Shown here in pieces: positions 11,183 to 19,584 of a stretch of DNA of 64,000 nucleotides. The position numbers and the translations under genes were made by a program. The notes beneath the pieces are model-generated. The model saw only the letters and a list, made by a program, of their open reading frames with translations. It did not search any database and had not been told where the DNA came from. This DNA is from Pseudomonas chlororaphis subsp. piscium. GTDB lineage: Bacteria > Pseudomonadota > Gammaproteobacteria > Pseudomonadales > Pseudomonadaceae. The stretch is from contig NZ_CP027707.1 in NCBI RefSeq assembly GCF_003850345.1, positions 2,232,001 to 2,296,000 on the forward strand, given 5' to 3'. The stretch's first letter is position 1; each line of letters begins with the position of its first letter.

Positions 11183-11211
11183 TTGACTTAGCATCGGTAT
11201 CTGCGTAAATT
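11183..11211 (+). promoter_or_regulatory. Promoter of the Val-Asp-Asp tRNA unit
   Basis: A TTGACT -35 at 11183-11188, a 17-bp spacer and a TAAATT -10 at 11206-11211, about 22 bases before the first tRNA. Confidence 0.7.
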
Positions 11212-11232
11212 TCGCGGCCTCAACGAAGCAAA

Positions 11233-11308
11233 GGGTGATTAGCTCAGCCGGGAGAGCATCTGCCTTACAAGCAGAGGGTCGGCGGTTCGATCCCGTCATC
11301 ACCCACCA
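11233..11308 (+). tRNA. tRNA-Val(UAC)
   Basis: A 76-base cloverleaf. Acceptor GGGTGAT pairs with ATCACCC, the anticodon loop CTTACAA carries TAC, the GGTTCGATCC T-arm is normal and CCA is encoded. It is first in a three-tRNA unit. Confidence 0.95.
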
Positions 11309-11367
11309 CTTCTTGAGTGTCTTTCGAAAGAAAGGCGGAGGCTTCCAAGGAAGCATCCAACCGACGC

Positions 11368-11444
11368 GCAGCGGTAGTTCAGTCGGTTAGAATACCGGCC
11401 TGTCACGCCGGGGGTCGCGGGTTCGAGTCCCGTCCGCTGCGCCA
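11368..11444 (+). tRNA. tRNA-Asp(GUC), copy 1
   Basis: A 77-base cloverleaf with acceptor GCAGCGG/CCGCTGC, anticodon loop CTGTCAC (GTC), discriminator G and encoded CCA. Confidence 0.95.
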
Positions 11445-11545
11445 TATTTTCCAAGTCAGGTGTTCCTGATTTGAGATTGAAAAGCCTCGAAGCTTTCCAG
11501 TCAGACGATTTAAACGGTTCACATGGACGCAAGTCCAAGCGATAC

Positions 11546-11622
11546 GCAGCGGTAGTTCAGTCGGTTAGAATACCGGCCTGTCACGCCGGGGGTCGCGGGT
11601 TCGAGTCCCGTCCGCTGCGCCA
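11546..11622 (+). tRNA. tRNA-Asp(GUC), copy 2
   Basis: Identical in sequence to the copy at 11368-11444, with a different spacer between them, so it is a tandem gene duplication within one transcript. Confidence 0.95.
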
Positions 11623-11693
11623 TATCTACTTGAGGGAATACTGAACGCCCTCAGGTGACGAAGAAGCCACAGGCTCTTCGGATCGATAGCAAA

Positions 11694-11722
11694 GACCCTG
11701 GTCGAAAGACTGGGGTTTTTTG
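11694..11722 (+). terminator. Terminator of the tRNA unit
   Basis: An 8-bp stem (CCCTGGTC / GACTGGGG, two G-T pairs) closed by a GAAA loop and followed by a T run. Confidence 0.75.
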
Positions 11723-11788
11723 TTTTCGGAATCCGGCTTTTTTCGATGTCGCTCAGGCTGTCGATATTTCCCCTCTGCAACGCCCCAA

Positions 11789-11817
11789 AAAAAACCGCCT
11801 TATGGGCGGTTTTTTAT
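11789..11817. terminator. Bidirectional terminator
   Basis: AACCGCC pairs with GGCGGTT, with A and T runs on both sides. It lies just past the stop of the minus-strand flavoprotein gene and can also stop read-through from the tRNAs. Confidence 0.85.
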
Positions 11818-11836
11818 TTGGAGAGGGGCGGGGTTA

Positions 11837-13120
11837 TCAGAACCCCAGCTTGTCCCGCAGGCTGTAATACCAGGCACCCATTGCAGTGAATGGGGTGCGC
11901 AACAGCTGGCCGCCAGGAAAGGGGTAGTGCGGCAGCTCGGCAAAGGCGTCAAAACGCTCTGCCTGGCCGCGCAGGGCCTCTGCCAGTACCTTGCCCGCCA
12001 GATGGGTGTAGGTGACGCCATGGCCGCTGCAGCCCTGGGAGTAGTAGATGTTGTCGCCCAGGCGTCCGACTTGCGGCAGGCGCGATAGGGTCAGCAGGAA
12101 GTTGCCGGTCCAGGCGTAGTCGATCTTCACATCCTTGAGTTGCGGGAAGGCCTTGAGCATCTTCGGTCGGATGATTGCTTCGATATTCGCCGGGTCCCGA
12201 GCGCCGTACACCACGCCGCCGCCGAAGATGAGGCGCTTGTCGGCGGAAAGGCGGTAGTAATCCAGCAGGTAGTTGCAGTCCTCGACGCAGTAGTCCTGGG
12301 GGAGAAGACTATTTGCCAGCTCATCGCTCAAGGGTTCGGTAGTGATGACCTGGGTGCCGCACGGCATCGATTTGGCGGCCAGCTCCGGCACGAGGTTGCC
12401 CAGGTAGGCGTTGCCCGCGACTATGACGAACTTGGCCCTGACTTTGCCTTGTGGAGTGTGTATCACCGGATTGGCGCCGCGTTCGATGCGCACCGCGGGG
12501 GATTGCTCGTAGATAACGCCGCCCAGCGACTCTACGGCTGCCGCTTCACCCAGCGCGAGGTTGAGTGGGTGGATGTGTCCACCGCTCATGTCGAGCATGC
12601 CGCCCTGATACAGGTCACAGGCGACGACTTCGCGAATACGACGCTGATCCAGCAATTCCAGCTGGGTGTGGCCGTAGCGCTCCCACAGGCGCTTCTGCGA
12701 CTCCAGATGGCCCATCTGCTTGCTGGTAATGGCGGCGAACACTCCGCCGTCCTTCAAGTCGCACTGGATTTGATACTTGGCGACCCGCTCACGAATGATC
12801 CTGCCGCCTTCGAAGGCCATCTGGCCAAGCAACTGAGCCTGCTTGGGATCGACACTACGTTCAATCACGTCAATGTCGCGGCTATAGCTGTTGACGATCT
12901 GCCCACCATTACGCCCGGAAGCGCCGAAGCCAACCCTGGCTGCTTCCAGGACGGTGACTTTAAAACCGTTCTCAAGCAGGAACAGGGCGCTGGACAGGCC
13001 GGTGTAGCCGGCACCGATCACGCAGACATCGGTTTCCACATCAGCTTGCAGTGATGGGCGGGCTGGAGCGGCGTTGGCTGACGCGGCGTAATACGACTGT
13101 GGGTAGGGAGTGTTCGCCAT
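11837..13120 (-). CDS. FAD-dependent oxidoreductase, gamma-glutamylputrescine oxidase-like
   Basis: A 427-residue DAO-family flavoprotein. The start ATG at 13120 follows AGAGGTTGCAGG and gives MANTPYPQSYYAAS. The FAD-binding GAGYTGLSSALFLLENG motif lies near residues 38-54, GFGASGRNGGQIVNSYS follows, and the C-terminal GCSGHGVTYTHLAGK is also typical. Length and motifs resemble PuuB, which oxidises gamma-glutamylputrescine in putrescine breakdown. No other puu gene is adjacent, so the substrate is inferred only; the reading frame continues upstream but not from a likely start. Confidence 0.85.
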   Translation of the reverse strand: MANTPYPQSYYAASANAAPARPSLQADVETDVCVIGAGYTGLSSALFLLENGFKVTVLEAARVGFGASGRNGGQIVNSYSRDIDVIERSVDPKQAQLLGQMAFEGGRIIRERVAKYQIQCDLKDGGVFAAITSKQMGHLESQKRLWERYGHTQLELLDQRRIREVVACDLYQGGMLDMSGGHIHPLNLALGEAAAVESLGGVIYEQSPAVRIERGANPVIHTPQGKVRAKFVIVAGNAYLGNLVPELAAKSMPCGTQVITTEPLSDELANSLLPQDYCVEDCNYLLDYYRLSADKRLIFGGGVVYGARDPANIEAIIRPKMLKAFPQLKDVKIDYAWTGNFLLTLSRLPQVGRLGDNIYYSQGCSGHGVTYTHLAGKVLAEALRGQAERFDAFAELPHYPFPGGQLLRTPFTAMGAWYYSLRDKLGF

Positions 13121-13262
13121 CCTGCAACCTCTGTTTAATATTCTTGACGATTGCGTCGATCCTACCTGAGTTGAAAAACGCCTACCAGCCATCGAAAAAT
13201 CTTCTTGCTGAGCCCGAAAAATAAAAATTCGCATATTCAGAGGGTTAGCTGCAAAAAAGGTG

Positions 13263-13290
13263 TTGACACCCCTCCGGAATTCCGTAGAAT
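13263..13290 (+). promoter_or_regulatory. Promoter of tRNA-Val(GAC)
   Basis: TTGACA (13263-13268), a 16-bp spacer and TAGAAT (13285-13290), 13 bases before the tRNA. Confidence 0.75.
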
Positions 13291-13303
13291 GCCGCCTCAC
13301 AGC

Positions 13304-13380
13304 AGGCACGTAGCTCAGTTGGTTAGAGCACCACCTTGACATGGTGGGGGTCGTTGGTTCGAGTCCAATCGCGCCTACCA
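13304..13380 (+). tRNA. tRNA-Val(GAC)
   Basis: A 77-base cloverleaf with anticodon loop TTGACAT (GAC) and encoded CCA. Acceptor AGGCACG faces CGCGCCT, leaving one A-C mismatch at pair 5-68; a perfect partner would be CGTGCCT. Integrase remains follow, so the 3' end may have been exchanged by an integrated element. Confidence 0.93.
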
Positions 13381-13408
13381 AACAAAATCCGCTCTGCTGG
13401 GCGGTCTA

Positions 13409-13439
13409 GAAGGGCTCACCGAAAGGTGGGCCCTTTTTT
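13409..13439 (+). terminator. Terminator after tRNA-Val(GAC)
   Basis: A 10-bp stem (AGGGCTCACC / GGTGGGCCCT, one G-T pair) with a GAAA loop and a run of six T. Confidence 0.85.
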
Positions 13440-13488
13440 GTTGTCTGCGGTTTTCAAAGCCTTTGCAAAACTTTTGCAAAACCCCCAC

Positions 13489-13776
13489 TCAAAAGGCCAA
13501 ATCGGCACCCACCTCCAGGTACACGATCTCTTTTTCGGTGTGCCCCTCCTGATAGTGTTTCGTCATCTTCTCGTCGGCATGCCCCATCAGGGCTTGAATA
13601 TATTCCTGTGGGAATTTCTGCTGTTCGTACAGCCATGCGCCCAAGGCGCGAATCTCATGAAAAGCAGGGCGCTCACCAGTGGGAATGTGGTCATACGCAT
13701 GCGCAGCATCCCTGTTACTGCTGGCCACCAAGGCCAAGTGCGTCGGCGTAGAGACTGCTGCTCTTAAGAGAAAAAC
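13489..13776 (-). pseudogene. Tyrosine-recombinase (phage integrase) C-terminal remnant
   Basis: Only the end of the catalytic domain is left. It shows the HEIRALG box, ALMGHADEKMTKHY with the GH motif, and the C-terminal tail VYLEVGADLAF. The frame is open only to a stop at 13777-13779, so the N-terminal domain and the first catalytic Arg region are missing. It sits just beyond tRNA-Val(GAC), the usual place for an integrase that used that tRNA, and so marks a decayed element. Confidence 0.85.
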
Positions 13777-13859
13777 CTAATACTTTAGGAATCGTCCTAC
13801 ATCCTAAAATTATTCTGACTGTTAGAACCTTCCTTCTGATATTTACGAGGGAATGGAGT

Positions 13860-14336
13860 GTGTTTAGATTGTTGGGTTGGGTGTTACTGTGTTCACCGCT
13901 ATTTACATTCGTGCATGCCGCGCCTGGTAGCAATTACTTCAATATCCCTGACTGGTCGGGTGACCAGGAATCATGCCCTTCACCACGAGATATCAAGGGC
14001 GAGATGGGGGTTTTTAGCGCGCCAGCTAAGAGTGAGGGCGCTGAGTGGGTAGGTGTGTTGGTTGATGGCGCCATGGAAGCTGTTACCAACTTTGAGAAAA
14101 GCTATTTTGTATTGACTCACCAAGGTGTCGATAAAGTTGGTTTTATAAATAACTGTATCTATGTGACCTCTGGTGGTAGGTATTTGAAGATGCACCTTGA
14201 TCTCGGCGGTAATTACAAACAGGTCATGTGGATTGGAAATTCGTTATCATGGAAAGAGTCTCGGGACTTTTCCTCATCAACGATCCTGGAGTGCACTGAT
14301 ACCTATAGAGATGCGTGCAGTTTTTACTTGAGATAA
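13860..14336 (+). CDS. Exported protein of unknown function (DUF3757-like)
   Basis: A 158-residue protein. A GTG start after GAGGGAATGGA gives a signal peptide (about residues 1-20, cut after VHA). The mature part begins with CPSPRDIKGE and contains W-rich short strands and further cysteines that may pair (CIYV, ECTDTYRDAC). It resembles the small periplasmic DUF3757 family of Pseudomonas, but that is from memory. It lies beside the integrase remnant and has lower GC than the core genes around it, so it may be cargo of the lost element. Confidence 0.6.
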   Translation: MFRLLGWVLLCSPLFTFVHAAPGSNYFNIPDWSGDQESCPSPRDIKGEMGVFSAPAKSEGAEWVGVLVDGAMEAVTNFEKSYFVLTHQGVDKVGFINNCIYVTSGGRYLKMHLDLGGNYKQVMWIGNSLSWKESRDFSSSTILECTDTYRDACSFYLR

Positions 14337-14537
14337 ATATCTCTGTTTGCGTGGATAGGCTTTGCCGTTCTTCGAGTCGCCGACATGCTTCCTCCCTCCA
14401 GGCTATGCCGTTGTCTTTTTGGCATCCTTAATGCTTATGCATTTCGTGACATTTTTGTGACATTTTTAAGTCAATTGCGGTCTGTATGTATGTTCCCTGT
14501 GCGATGCGGACAGGGTGTGGTCGGGTAGGGTGCAGGT

Positions 14538-14900
14538 ATGAAGAGCAGAGCGACGGTTATTTGTGCACATGGAGGGCACATTCTTTTTGTTCGCAAGGAT
14601 CGCTCCAAATGGTCTTTACCGGGTGGCAAGGTCGAGCCTGGGGAGTCTCTCGCTGCCGCCGCGATACGTGAGTTGCGGGAAGAGACAGGGTTGGATGCCA
14701 GCGAGCCTCTTTACATCCTGGAGTTCGAAGCTGGCAATGTGCGGCATCACGTGTTCGAGGTTGCCGTGGCCAATGCCGGGGATGCCCGTCCCTTGAATGA
14801 AATTGCGGCCATCGCTTGGCATGCCTATGGGGCTGCCAGCGAGCTGGATGCAACGGCCGCCACCAAGAGTATCGTGAGTTCGTTTTTACGCCGCCTGTAA
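14538..14900 (+). CDS. NUDIX hydrolase
   Basis: A 120-residue single-domain protein. The full Nudix box is visible at about residues 29-51 ([20 protein letters not shown], then ETGLD), giving the metal-binding glutamates. These enzymes cleave nucleoside diphosphates linked to another group; the substrate is unknown. It stands alone with its own short spacer on both sides. Confidence 0.92.
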   Translation: MKSRATVICAHGGHILFVRKDRSKWSLPGGKVEPGESLAAAAIRELREETGLDASEPLYILEFEAGNVRHHVFEVAVANAGDARPLNEIAAIAWHAYGAASELDATAATKSIVSSFLRRL

Positions 14901-15053
14901 CCGAGGTGTTATCGATTCATGAAGAAGCCCGCCTTGCGCAGGCTTTTGTTTTTCTGGCCAGTGGGCGAAATGGCCTGCGAGCGGTTTTCTCACGGCCGAG
15001 AGCCAATTGTTTACCCTGTGAGTGGTACAGTCGCGTTTTCACGGCGAGGTAGC

Positions 15054-15407
15054 ATGATGCGGGTGTTGATGGCGGTAATGGTCGCGGCGTTGCTGGCGGG
15101 ATGTGCCGGTTCGGCGATGAATGAGGCGCGTTCGAAGAGCCCCTACAAGGTGCTCTCGTCGGCCAAGGCGGAGCAACTCGTGGCGCAGTGCGTGCAGTTT
15201 GCCTGGCAGGACGAAGCTGTGTTCGGTGTGGATGCGTCGGCCTATCTGGAGTCTGCCAAGGTGGGTGGATATACGGTCTACACCCGTTCGGCGGAGTCCT
15301 TTGCCGATATTCGGGGACAGGCTTCGGGTGCCACCGTCAATTATTACGCGACCCAGGACAACTGGGTTGCCAAGCGTAGACTGGCAGCGTTGGCGACTTG
15401 CCTGTAA
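15054..15407 (+). CDS. Putative lipoprotein
   Basis: A 117-residue protein. I chose ATG 15054 (GAGGTAGC upstream); the longer frame from 14919 has no signal at its front. A short signal peptide ends in the lipobox LLAGC, so it should be lipid-anchored at Cys 16-17. The mature part has no family I recognise. A terminator follows. Confidence 0.75.
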   Translation: MMRVLMAVMVAALLAGCAGSAMNEARSKSPYKVLSSAKAEQLVAQCVQFAWQDEAVFGVDASAYLESAKVGGYTVYTRSAESFADIRGQASGATVNYYATQDNWVAKRRLAALATCL

Positions 15408-15443
15408 TTCCTTTCTGAATATTGTCCAGCAAACAGATCATGA

Positions 15444-15470
15444 GCCCGGCTTTTGCCGGGTTTATGTTTT
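15444..15470 (+). terminator. Terminator after the lipoprotein gene
   Basis: CCCGGC pairs with GCCGGG around a TTTT loop, followed by TTTATGTTTT. Confidence 0.8.
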
Positions 15471-15733
15471 CTTGGGGATGTCCATTGGTTGTCCTGAACG
15501 ATTAGTTAGTGCAAAACTAGTTGGGTTTGTTCTTTTATTTGCTTGTGTAAGTTATTTGCCTTTCTCTCTGTAGGTTTGCGCTGTAATTGTTTTCTTGATA
15601 TCCCGGCTTTGTTGAGGTGTGACAATTGGCTCGGCATTTTGTGTGCGGGAATCAGTAGACAAAACACTGGTTTGGACTAGTTTAAAAGCTCTCCTCAAGA
15701 AGGAGTTTTATTTAATCAAAGGAGTGAGAGTTC
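15471..15733 (+). promoter_or_regulatory. AT-rich leader of the LPMO-chitinase pair
   Basis: No gene is visible here. Near its end a small hairpin (CTCCT / AGGAG at about 15697-15711) followed by TTTTATTT lies just before the ribosome site AAAGGAGTGAG. Two AAGGAG elements fit the ANGGA core bound by RsmA/RsmE proteins, so post-transcriptional control by Gac/Rsm is plausible. No clear -35/-10 pair was found. Confidence 0.4.
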
Positions 15734-16363
15734 ATGAATAAACCATTAGTTCAACCGAAACACGGCCGTGTCGTATCTCCATCCAGTCGTGGTGCTGTCG
15801 CCGTCGAGCTGGGGCTGCTGGGCACCTGGCAGGTCAATGAGATGGAAGGTGGCAAAAACTTCCCGGCCCTGGTGGGCGGACCTTTCCAGACACCTTACGA
15901 GAGTGACGTCGCCAGCGTTGTGCCACCTGCTGATGGGCATATCCTCAGCGGCGGCAAGACCGATGAGCGTGATTGCCTCAATTTCACTAATGAAGAAATG
16001 TCGAAGAAGCTTGGGCGTTCGTTCTCCTGGCCGTTGCTCAACGTCGATCCGGGGCAGGTGTTCCAGGTCAAGTGGGAGTACACCGCTCCTCATGTGACCC
16101 GTGGTTACAGCTGGTTCATCACCAAGGATGGCTGGGACCCGAAACAGCGCATCAGCCGCGCGCAACTGGAGCCGCAGGCTTTCTTCAAGGACTTCTACAC
16201 ACAAGTTCCGTATGACCAGCACGGCGATGAAATGAAGGCCAAGGTCGAGCATCAAGTAACCCTGCCCAAGAACAAGAGAGGCCATCACGTGATTGTTCTG
16301 GCGTGGATTGTCGCCAACACCGGCAATGCGTTCTATCAGGCGTTCGACGTCGACTTCAAATAA
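15734..16363 (+). CDS. AA10 lytic polysaccharide monooxygenase (chitin-active type) without signal peptide
   Basis: A 209-residue protein with the AA10 fold: HGRVVSPSSRG at residues 10-20, the second copper-brace histidine candidate H120 (YTAPHVTRGYSW), and the C-terminal AFYQAFDVDF with the axial Phe. AA10 enzymes oxidatively cut crystalline chitin and need an N-terminal His bound to copper. Here that His is residue 10, after MNKPLVQPK, and no signal peptide precedes it. How it becomes N-terminal is unclear. It is followed after 46 bases by a GH18 chitinase that also lacks a signal peptide. Confidence 0.85.
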   Translation: MNKPLVQPKHGRVVSPSSRGAVAVELGLLGTWQVNEMEGGKNFPALVGGPFQTPYESDVASVVPPADGHILSGGKTDERDCLNFTNEEMSKKLGRSFSWPLLNVDPGQVFQVKWEYTAPHVTRGYSWFITKDGWDPKQRISRAQLEPQAFFKDFYTQVPYDQHGDEMKAKVEHQVTLPKNKRGHHVIVLAWIVANTGNAFYQAFDVDFK

Positions 16364-16409
16364 CAATAGAAGTTGTCATTCTCTTTAAATGGTTCTGAAG
16401 GATTAGAAC

Positions 16410-17873
16410 GTGAACAAGATCAACTTTGCATCGGTAAAGACCCAGGCTAATGATTCGGCATCGTTGATGCCGTCGATTGCTGGCAAGAAGATTCTCATGG
16501 GCTTCTGGCACAACTGGCCGGCAGGCCCCAGTGACGGCTACCAGCAGGGGCAGTTCGCCAACCTCGACCTAGTGAATGTACCCAAGGAATACAACGTGGT
16601 GGCGGTGGCCTTCATGAAGGGCAATGGCATTCCCACCTTCAAGCCCTACAACCTGTCGGACGAGGAGTTCCGACGCCAGGTTGGCGTGCTCAACAGCCAG
16701 GGGCGGGCGGTGTTGATTTCCCTTGGCGGTGCGGATGCTCATATCGAGTTGCACAAGGGCAACGAGCAAGCGCTGGCCAACGAAATCATTCGTCTGGTGG
16801 AAACCTATGGTTTCGACGGGCTGGACATCGACCTCGAGCAGAGCGCCATCGATTTTGCCGACAACAAGACCGTGCTGCCGGCGGCGCTCAAGCTGGTGAA
16901 GGATCACTACGCAGGCGAGGGCAAGCATTTCATCATCAGCATGGCGCCGGAGTTTCCCTACCTGATCACCGGCGGCAAGTATGTTGGTTACATCCAGGCG
17001 CTGGATGGCTACTACGATTTCATCGCGCCGCAGTATTACAACCAGGGCGGCGACGGTTTGTGGGTCCAGGAAGCCAACGGCGGGCAGGGTGCCTGGATTG
17101 CCCAGAACAACGACGCGCTGAAGGAAGACTTTCTGTTTTATCTGACTGAGAGCCTGGTCACCGGTACTCGTGGTTATATCGCCATCCCTGCCGACAAGTT
17201 CGTGATCGGTCTGCCGGCCAACGTCGACGCGGCGGCGACCGGGTATGTCATTGACCCCGCGGCGGTGAGCAATGCTTTCAAGCGTCTGGATCGTGCCGGA
17301 TTGCCGATCAAGGGGCTGATGACCTGGTCGGTCAACTGGGATGATGGCCTCAACAAGTACGGCGTCCGTTACAACTGGGAGTTCCGTGATCGTTATGCAC
17401 CGCTGATCCATGGCGGCAGTGGCGAGGAGCGACCTTCGGCGCCGGGCAGCCTGTTTTCTCCGGCGCAGACGGAAAACAGCGTGACCTTGAGCTGGAGTGC
17501 TGCCCACGGCGTTCGTCCGATCGAGTTCTACACCCTGTTCCGCGATGGCAAGCCGGTGGCCCAGACGGCCTCGCTGACTTTGAAGGACGAAGGGCTGAAA
17601 ACCGATACGCTGTACAGCTACTTTGTCAGCGCCACGGATGCCCAGGGTAATCAGTCGCTGCCGAGTACCAGCCTGAGCATCAAGACCGCCGGCGGGGTAC
17701 CTGACCCGCAATACCCGGAATGGCAGTTGAATCATCACTACCGAAAAGATGATGGTGTGACCTACCAGGGCAGTCTGTATCTGTGCTTCCAGGAGCACAC
17801 CTCGAATGCCGGCTGGACTCCGGATGTCGCCTTTACCCTTTGGGCCAAGGTGGCGGTTCAGCGTCGTGCGTGA
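16410..17873 (+). CDS. GH18 chitinase with Fn3 and CBM5/12 domains, no signal peptide
   Basis: A 487-residue protein from a GTG start after GAAGGATTAGAAC. The GH18 catalytic motif FDGLDIDLE lies at 135-143, with E143 as the acid. The Fn3-like domain is at about 345-425, and a chitin-binding CBM5/12 module (about 432-484: YPEWQLNHHYRKDDGV) closes the protein. The layout resembles P. aeruginosa ChiC, reported to leave the cell without a classical signal peptide. The N-terminus here is polar. It is in an operon with the LPMO and ended by a hairpin. Confidence 0.92.
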   Translation: MNKINFASVKTQANDSASLMPSIAGKKILMGFWHNWPAGPSDGYQQGQFANLDLVNVPKEYNVVAVAFMKGNGIPTFKPYNLSDEEFRRQVGVLNSQGRAVLISLGGADAHIELHKGNEQALANEIIRLVETYGFDGLDIDLEQSAIDFADNKTVLPAALKLVKDHYAGEGKHFIISMAPEFPYLITGGKYVGYIQALDGYYDFIAPQYYNQGGDGLWVQEANGGQGAWIAQNNDALKEDFLFYLTESLVTGTRGYIAIPADKFVIGLPANVDAAATGYVIDPAAVSNAFKRLDRAGLPIKGLMTWSVNWDDGLNKYGVRYNWEFRDRYAPLIHGGSGEERPSAPGSLFSPAQTENSVTLSWSAAHGVRPIEFYTLFRDGKPVAQTASLTLKDEGLKTDTLYSYFVSATDAQGNQSLPSTSLSIKTAGGVPDPQYPEWQLNHHYRKDDGVTYQGSLYLCFQEHTSNAGWTPDVAFTLWAKVAVQRRA

Positions 17874-17892
17874 ACGCGGGTAGAAGCAGTAC

Positions 17893-17921
17893 AAAGGCGC
17901 CCCGATGACGGGCGCTTTTTT
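17893..17921 (+). terminator. Terminator after the chitinase gene
   Basis: GCGCCC pairs with GGGCGC, A run before and six T after. Confidence 0.85.
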
Positions 17922-18008
17922 GTTGTGTGCCGGGCAAGGCAAAGCTGCGGGTTATGGGCTAATACTCACAGACCGTTTTTTTGTCATCCGTCAATGGAGA
18001 GTGGAGCG

Positions 18009-18470
18009 ATGCTCATGCACTGGTTTCTTGCCGCCGTACACCTGTTGGCCTTTGCTGTCGCGTTTGCGGCGGTGCTCAATCGCGGTACGGCGTTGCGCCG
18101 CGTGGTCACCGAGGGGGCGGACGTGCGCCGGGCTCTGCTGGCCGACAACGGCTGGGGGTTGGCCGCCGCGGTGTTGTTGATCACCGGCTTGCTGCGCGCC
18201 TTCGCTGGCTACGAAAAAGGCACGGATTACTACCTGCACCAGCCGCTGTTTCACATCAAGATGACTCTGTTCGTCATCATCCTGTTGCTCGAAATATTGC
18301 CGATGGTGGCGTTGATCAAATGGCGAATCGCCCTGGGGCGTGGCGCCTCGATCGATACCGGCCGCGCCACGCTGTTTGCGCGCATCAGCCACCTGCAGGC
18401 GCTGCTGATTGTGCTGATGGTGGTAGCGGCCAGCGGCATGGCGCGTGGGGTCATGTTCAGCCAGTCATGA
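18009..18470 (+). CDS. DUF2214 family membrane protein
   Basis: A 153-residue inner-membrane protein with four hydrophobic segments. ATG 18009 follows GGAGAGTGGAG, and the longer frame from 17925 is rejected for that reason. The pattern HWFLAAVHLLAFAV...GLRAFAGYEKG...HIKMTLF matches the DUF2214 family as I know it; its function is unknown. Confidence 0.8.
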   Translation: MLMHWFLAAVHLLAFAVAFAAVLNRGTALRRVVTEGADVRRALLADNGWGLAAAVLLITGLLRAFAGYEKGTDYYLHQPLFHIKMTLFVIILLLEILPMVALIKWRIALGRGASIDTGRATLFARISHLQALLIVLMVVAASGMARGVMFSQS

Positions 18471-18545
18471 GTCGAGGAAAGAGCGACGAGTCGAGCGTTC
18501 TCGGGCTCGATGCGGGCTGTTGCGCGGCATCGAGCACGGCATTCT

Positions 18546-18794
18546 CTAGCAGAGTTGGCTGAAAGCCTTGCTGATGGTGGCCCGACTGGTTTTGAACTCG
18601 GCTTGCTGCACCGGAATGATGCCGAACTCGTCACTGACGATGGCCAGCGCGCGGTGCAGGTAGTCGACATTGGCCTGGGAGCGGAAGGTGAATATTCCGC
18701 GTTTGACTTCGTAGAGCCCCTCCGTCGAGCAGGCGGCAATGGTCCGCATCGCATTCAGGTCGTTGGTGATCAGAAGGTAAGCGAACTCTTGCAT
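18546..18794 (-). CDS. Small conserved protein of unknown function
   Basis: An 82-residue protein. ATG 18794 has GGAG 7 bases upstream, so the longer frame to 18917 is not needed. It starts MQEFAYLLITNDLNAMRTIA and looks globular and mixed alpha/beta, with no signal or membrane segment. No family recognised. Confidence 0.65.
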   Translation of the reverse strand: MQEFAYLLITNDLNAMRTIAACSTEGLYEVKRGIFTFRSQANVDYLHRALAIVSDEFGIIPVQQAEFKTSRATISKAFSQLC

Positions 18795-19137
18795 TGACCG
18801 CTCCTTGTTCGTAAAGCGTCTGCCGGTGGCAAGGGGGAGCCTCGGCAGGCTCGCGGAGGCGGTAGGTCCTGAAATTACTCCTCCTGCTCGTTGCCACGCT
18901 ACTGAGTATTTATACAAACACGAGGGAAGGCCTTCTCCCGGCGAGTCGTATCGACGGATTGCCGGGATGGAGCGCTATCGGTGGCGGGCTTGGGTAATGC
19001 ACTTTGCCGGGGCTGGCGGTGGCGGCCTTAACTGCGCCGCTACCATTTGAAGAGGGAGTGTACTGCGGGGGGAATCAATCAACGACGACGCTGCGCCAGC
19101 CATTGCGGTAAGACAAAGGGCTGGCCGCTCATGACGC

Positions 19138-19332
19138 TCAAGGTGTTTCGCGTTTGTCCGGGGCGGTGAGGCCGGCTTGGATCCGTTGGTAGATTTCTTC
19201 GCGATGGACTGCAACGTCTTTCGGGGCATTGATGCCAATCCGGACCTGCTGGCCGCTAACGCCCAGAATGGTGATCGTGATGTCGTCACCGATATTTATG
19301 CTTTCACCGACTTTGCGGGTGAGTATCAGCAT
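19138..19332 (-). CDS. rsmE: RsmE, CsrA/RsmA-family translational regulator
   Basis: A 64-residue protein, [20 protein letters not shown] and onward, with the RNA-binding R44 region in [12 protein letters not shown]. CsrA-family dimers bind ANGGA motifs at ribosome sites and block translation; small RNAs of the Gac system titrate them. From memory the sequence equals P. protegens RsmE. Its own ribosome site AAGGAG fits ANGGA, so self-control is plausible. The frame begins 10 codons further upstream, but the ATG at 19332 is the family start. Confidence 0.95.
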
Positions 19333-19584
19333 GATCTTCTCCTTGATTGCTTTGTAGGGCACCTGATTCAGACAGTGCAGATGTCGGTAGTAGTGCGTAT
19401 AGATTACTGCGAAGTACCACTGTGTGGGTGCCTCTTTCTGACGCGTAGACGCGGTATTAATTCCCGAGGTGCAACTATACAGAGGCGATAAATATCATTC
19501 TCCTTGTTTTGCGCTGATTTTGTGGCGTTTGCGCAGGGGATTGGGGTGCTAAAATCGCCGCCTCAGACTTTCAAGGGGTAGGTT

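Noticed and set aside
11368..11622. The two tRNA-Asp copies considered as att repeats of an island
   Set aside because: Only about 100 bases lie between them and these hold no genes; a simple tandem duplication explains it.
11837..13381. Extended start of the flavoprotein gene running into tRNA-Val(GAC)
   Set aside because: The extra 87 codons are antisense to a tRNA; ATG 13120 with its ribosome site gives the normal family length.
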